The notes beneath the pieces were generated by a model, which saw only the letters and a program-made list of their open reading frames with translations, was not told where the DNA came from and ran no database searches. The translations under genes were made by a program, and so were the position numbers. 64,000 nt of DNA, taken from contig JAVBLI010000023.1 of the NCBI GenBank assembly GCA_031553595.1, positions 1 to 64,000 of the forward strand, read 5' to 3'. Source of the DNA: RGIG3701 sp031553595 (lineage in GTDB: Bacteria; Planctomycetota; Planctomycetia; Pirellulales; Thermoguttaceae). Of this stretch, positions 60,614 to 64,000 are shown one piece after another. Numbering within the stretch: position 1 is the first letter of the stretch; every line of letters begins with the position of its first letter.

Positions 60614-61771
60614 CTACGCGCCGAAGGCTTTTTTGTAAACCTCGAGCACGGCGTCCCACGTGATTTCGCGAGGGTTGCCGCCTGCACACACGTCGACGAC
60701 GGCACCGTCGGTGAGGGCGGGGAGGTCGGCTTCCTTGACACCGATCTCGGCCAGGGTCGGCGGGATGCCGATGTCTTTGGAGAGCTGCTTGACGGCGTCT
60801 ATAGCCGCCTGCACCGCCGCAGCTTCCGAGAGCGCATCGACGCCGGCCACACCCATCGCGCGGGCGATTTCACGGTATTTCGGGCCACAAACCGCCGCGT
60901 TAAACTCCATCACATACGGCAGCAACACCGCGTTGGCGATTCCGTGCGGCGTGTCGTAAAACGCGCCCAGCGAGTGGGCCATGCCGTGCACCAGGCCCAG
61001 GCCGACATTCGAAAACGCCATGCCCGTGACGTACTGCCCCAGCGCCATGTCCGCGCGGCCGGCGGGATCATTCTTGCACGCCGCACGCAGCGAACGGGCC
61101 ATCAGCTCCAGCGATTTCAGGTTCAGGAAGTCGGCAAACTCCCACGCGCCCTTCGTGAGGTAACCCTCGATGGCGTGCGTGATGGCGTCCATCCCCGTAG
61201 CGGCCGTCAGCCCCGGCGGCATGCTCGCCATCAATTCGGGGTCGACGATCGCGACGATCGGAATGTCGTGCGGGTCGACACAGACGAACTTCCGCCGCTT
61301 CTCGACGTCGGTGACGACGTAATTGATCGTCACCTCCGCGGCCGTCCCCGCCGTGGTGGCGACGGCGATCATCGGAACGCTCTTGTTCTTCGTCGGCGCA
61401 AGCCCTTCCAGAGACACGACATCCGCGAACTCGGGGTTGTTGATGATGATGCCGATGGCCTTGGCGGTATCCTGGGGGGAGCCGCCACCGACAGCGATGA
61501 GGTAATCCGCGCCGGCTTCCTTGAACGCCGCCACGCCGCGGTTGACCACGGCAATCGTCGGGTTCGCGATCACGCCGTCATACACCGCGTATGCCAGGCC
61601 GTTGGCGTCCAGCAGGCCCGTCACTTTCGCCGCGACGCCGACCTTCACCAGGTCCGCATCCGTCACGACCAGGGCCTTCTTAAAGCCGCGGTTTTTCACT
61701 TCCGTCACGATTTCCTTCACCGCGCCGGCGCCGTGATAACTCGTTTCATTCAAAATCAGTCGATAGGCCAT
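60614..61771 (-). CDS. fucO: Iron-dependent alcohol dehydrogenase, FucO-like (copy 2)
   Basis: 385 residues, starting MAYRLILNETSYHGAGAVKE, with CCAAGGAGAG before the ATG. Same family and size as copy 1 and very similar over the whole length. Key sites: AVGGGSPQDTAKAIG, VATTAGTAAEVTINY, ATGMDAITHAIEGY and HGMAHSLGAFYDTPHG. The AHSLGAFY form is the usual one in lactaldehyde reductase. The MFS sugar porter lies 76 nt upstream on the same strand, so uptake of a deoxy sugar and disposal of lactaldehyde as propanediol fits. Confidence 0.92.
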   Translation of the reverse strand: MAYRLILNETSYHGAGAVKEIVTEVKNRGFKKALVVTDADLVKVGVAAKVTGLLDANGLAYAVYDGVIANPTIAVVNRGVAAFKEAGADYLIAVGGGSPQDTAKAIGIIINNPEFADVVSLEGLAPTKNKSVPMIAVATTAGTAAEVTINYVVTDVEKRRKFVCVDPHDIPIVAIVDPELMASMPPGLTAATGMDAITHAIEGYLTKGAWEFADFLNLKSLELMARSLRAACKNDPAGRADMALGQYVTGMAFSNVGLGLVHGMAHSLGAFYDTPHGIANAVLLPYVMEFNAAVCGPKYREIARAMGVAGVDALSEAAAVQAAIDAVKQLSKDIGIPPTLAEIGVKEADLPALTDGAVVDVCAGGNPREITWDAVLEVYKKAFGA

Positions 61772-61847
61772 GAGGCTCTCCTTGGGGTTAAAGTTTTAGG
61801 GTTGGTGTGCTAAATGTAAGTCAAATTGATAATTGATAATGATCCAT

Positions 61848-63125
61848 TCATCCGTAGCGTTCGGTTTCGATTTGCTCGAGGGTTTTTCCGGACGTGTCGG
61901 GGGTGAAAATGGTGCCGACGAGCATGCTGATCAGGGCGAAGGCGACGAGGAATCCGGCCGCTGCCTGCATGCCCGCGTATTTGAAAATTTGGGGAAAGCA
62001 ATAACTCCAGAGGCCTCCGCAGCCGCGCGCGACGAAAAACAGGAACCCCTGGGCCGAGGCGCGATACCGGGCGGGGAACAGCTCGCTGGCCCACATCTGG
62101 TAAAAGGCCTGCTGGCCGGAACCGTTATTGATGCCTGCCAGGACGACAAATGTGATCAGCAGACCCAGCGACATGTAACTGGCCGGCAAGAGGAAAAGCC
62201 CCCACGCGATCACATAAAGCCCGGCCACGACGCCGAAAATCAGCCGTCGGCTGACGCGATCCGCAAACGCCATGAAAATAAACAGCGTCGCGAAGCAGGA
62301 AACGATGAACGACGTCATCACCAGCCCGCTGGCGGTCGCGTCGCTGACGTTGCCGACTTTCTCGCAAATGTACGGCATGAAAAATCCCCACGTGCCCGCC
62401 GCGAGATTCCAGACGGTGTAGACGCCGAGCAAGAACAGGATTCCCTTGAGATTCTCGCCCTTGAGCAAGTCAGTGAATCTCGGCTTGTGCCACACGCCCT
62501 GGGCGATCATCTCCTCCTCTTTTTCCTTGCTGGTCACCCAACTGTCGGATTCCGGCATCCGCAGCCGCAACACCCACGTGATGAACGCGATGAGAATCAA
62601 GTGGGCAAACACCAACTGACTTCCCAACGCACCGAACTCGAAATATTTCAGGACGGCGGAAAGCATCAGCACGACCGCCGGGCCCAGTGCCCATGCCACT
62701 TGCGCCGAGCCGCAATGCCGCGCGCGATTCTCGGCGGGTGCGTTTTCGGCAATCAGCGTCCACGACGCCACGACGTCGGCGCCGACCGCCATGCCCGTGA
62801 TGAAATACCCGACGATCAGCATCTCGAAATTCACCGAAAAGATGACCAGCAGCAGGCCGAGCATGTAAAACAGCAGGTCGTAGGTGTAAATCAGCTTGCG
62901 GCCGTAACGGTCGCACAAACGGCCGCCGATGAAGGCGCCGATGGCCGCGCCGATGCAATTCGGTCCGAAGGCGCCAAGCATGCCGACCTGCTCCGGCTCC
63001 ATCGCAAATTGTTTCTCCCACAGGGATAACGCCGCGCCGCCGGCCACAATCGACCCGGCATCAATATAACTGGTCATCGACGCGACAATCGTTTTCGTCC
63101 ACGTGGACGGTTCTTTCGTTTCCAT
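61848..63125 (-). CDS. MFS sugar porter
   Basis: 425 residues with about twelve membrane helices. Major facilitator signatures: GGRLCDRYGRKLIYTYDL after helix 2, GYFITGMAVGADVVASWTLI, AENAPAENRARHCG, PESDSW after helix 6, ADRVSRRLIFG between helices 8 and 9 and SELFPARYRASAQGFLF. The family of MHS/sugar porters fits best. The substrate is unknown; the neighbours suggest a deoxy or other sugar. It is followed by the FucO copy 2 gene and preceded by a sialate esterase-like gene on the same strand. Confidence 0.9.
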   Translation of the reverse strand: METKEPSTWTKTIVASMTSYIDAGSIVAGGAALSLWEKQFAMEPEQVGMLGAFGPNCIGAAIGAFIGGRLCDRYGRKLIYTYDLLFYMLGLLLVIFSVNFEMLIVGYFITGMAVGADVVASWTLIAENAPAENRARHCGSAQVAWALGPAVVLMLSAVLKYFEFGALGSQLVFAHLILIAFITWVLRLRMPESDSWVTSKEKEEEMIAQGVWHKPRFTDLLKGENLKGILFLLGVYTVWNLAAGTWGFFMPYICEKVGNVSDATASGLVMTSFIVSCFATLFIFMAFADRVSRRLIFGVVAGLYVIAWGLFLLPASYMSLGLLITFVVLAGINNGSGQQAFYQMWASELFPARYRASAQGFLFFVARGCGGLWSYCFPQIFKYAGMQAAAGFLVAFALISMLVGTIFTPDTSGKTLEQIETERYG

Positions 63126-63181
63126 AAAATTTCGGGTTCCAGGGTTTAGAAAAATGAAAATGTATGTTCGTTAAAAAAATC

Positions 63182-64000
63182 TCACCAGGCGTCCGTGCGG
63201 AACGGAACTGCGGGAAAGCCTTCGCGGTTGTAAAGGTTGCAGCCGGCCGGGTTGTTTGACCAGGCGTAGCGCACCGCCACGGGCCGGGGGACGGCGGGGC
63301 ACGTCACCACGACTTCGTCGCCGTCGATCACCGCGTCGGCCCAGTGCCATTTCCGATCTTCGCCGGCAATCGAAAAACGCTTCAGCCGGCCGGTTGCATC
63401 GGCGGCCACCGGTAGCATGCCGTCTTTGACGCCGACCATCAGGCCGCTGCCGGTGTGCGTGAATTTCAGGCGGATTTTATCGCCGTCGACGCGCATCGAT
63501 TCGTAAAGTGGGCCGGTATACTCGCCGTGCTTGCCGTAATCTTTCGCCAGCGCCCACGCGGCCAGCCGATGCCCGACGTCATATTTATTCCGCGGGTGAA
63601 TGTCTTTCGCGTCGCCGACGTCGATGATCACCGCCATGCCGCTGTTTTTAATGTCCAGCGATTGCGTCTGCGCGTCCCGGATTTTGCTCCAGTGCTGCTC
63701 CTGAGCGGGGTCGTCCGTGGCGGCTTCGTAATTCGCCAGTTGCACGAAATAAAACGGAAAGTCGTGGGCGTCGCCGGGCTGATTCCACAAACGCCGCCAA
63801 CCGTTGATCATGGCTTTCTGTTTGAAATAATACGCCTCGCGATCCTGGGCGTTCGACTCGCCCTGATACCACAGCAACCCACGGACGGCATAGGGAATAA
63901 TCGGGGCCACGCTGCCGTAAAACATCGCGCCGGCATTGCTGAAATGCTGTACGCGCGGACACATGGGCAGCGGCTCGCCCGCCGCGTGCGCCCGCTTCGC
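63182..64000 (-). CDS. Sialate O-acetylesterase-like protein (C-terminal part, cut by window edge)
   Basis: The reading frame runs through the right edge without a start, so only the last 272 residues are seen; the ATG at 63964 is internal. SASA family features: VRGLLWYQGESNAQDREAY, FPFYFVQLANYEA, MAVIIDVGDAKDIHPRNK with the catalytic His, and DVGHRLAAWALAKDYG. A short jelly-roll end follows, with VVTCPAVPRPVAVRYAWSNN. These exported enzymes remove O-acetyl groups from sialic acid or from plant and mucin sugars. On the same strand as the sugar porter. Confidence 0.9.
   Translation of the reverse strand, partial: AKRAHAAGEPLPMCPRVQHFSNAGAMFYGSVAPIIPYAVRGLLWYQGESNAQDREAYYFKQKAMINGWRRLWNQPGDAHDFPFYFVQLANYEAATDDPAQEQHWSKIRDAQTQSLDIKNSGMAVIIDVGDAKDIHPRNKYDVGHRLAAWALAKDYGKHGEYTGPLYESMRVDGDKIRLKFTHTGSGLMVGVKDGMLPVAADATGRLKRFSIAGEDRKWHWADAVIDGDEVVVTCPAVPRPVAVRYAWSNNPAGCNLYNREGFPAVPFRTDAW

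Noticed and set aside
1..64000. Insertion sequence, prophage or defence system
   Set aside because: No transposase, integrase, phage structural, restriction or toxin-antitoxin gene was recognised in any frame.

Overview
The window most likely comes from an anaerobic or fermentative member of the Planctomycetota. Signs of this are a DUF1559 pseudopilin-like protein, a PEP-CTERM protein, planctomycete-type conserved hypotheticals (near 31.4-32.1 kb and 34.6-35.5 kb), a TgpA-type transglutaminase, secreted acidic and EF-hand proteins, a class I-like hybrid cluster protein, and many secreted carbohydrate enzymes. The assignment rests on recognised families, not on a marker gene. I found no rRNA, tRNA, CRISPR array or transposase.

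Layout. 0.4-10.2 kb (+ strand): a diheme hydrazine-synthase-alpha-like secreted protein, a sugar-phosphate isomerase/epimerase, kdsD next to a very large OstA/LptA-like protein (Kdo/LPS envelope pair), and a GH10 xylanase. 10.2-14.6 kb: a tryptophan operon (trpE-trpG-trpA-trpD, no trpB, trpC or trpF here). Before it lies a complete classical attenuator: a 16-codon leader peptide with three consecutive Trp codons, a 1:2 hairpin, a 2:3 antiterminator, a 3:4 terminator, and a second terminator-like hairpin before trpE. 14.7-23.4 kb (- strand): six genes for secreted proteins. They are three large tandem paralogues with Asp-rich C-termini, a Gly/Met-rich protein, and two EF-hand proteins with long Lys-rich repeat tails. 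23.7-31.1 kb (+): a methyltransferase, a FlgM-like anti-sigma factor, and a MarR / membrane-fusion / RND-pump operon. 31.4-44.4 kb: a mixed housekeeping region, mostly - strand (queD, hcp, membrane proteins, an alpha/beta hydrolase, RNase D, a DUF1559 protein, a TgpA/toroid gene pair, a YkgJ-type protein). 44.7-47.8 kb (+): ribF and a PEP-CTERM beta-helix protein. 48.3-64 kb: carbohydrate metabolism (GH2-like and GH42-like enzymes, a DUF4432 aldose-epimerase-like protein, two FucO-type dehydrogenases, an MFS sugar porter, a sialate O-acetylesterase) plus a duplicated unknown gene, one copy of which is broken.

The intergenic spaces are seeded with two families of imperfect palindromes. Family 1 (about 100-125 bp, eleven complete or partial copies) has two subfamilies in which both arms change together. 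Family 2 (about 100-bp core, up to 182 bp with outer arms) has three copies and one remnant. Some copies of both families share an outer TAGAGCAT-type arm, and hybrids exist, so the elements look modular. These repeats and the trp attenuator are the clearest non-coding structures. The 14.7-23.4 kb secreted-protein cluster is the best candidate for an undescribed protein system.
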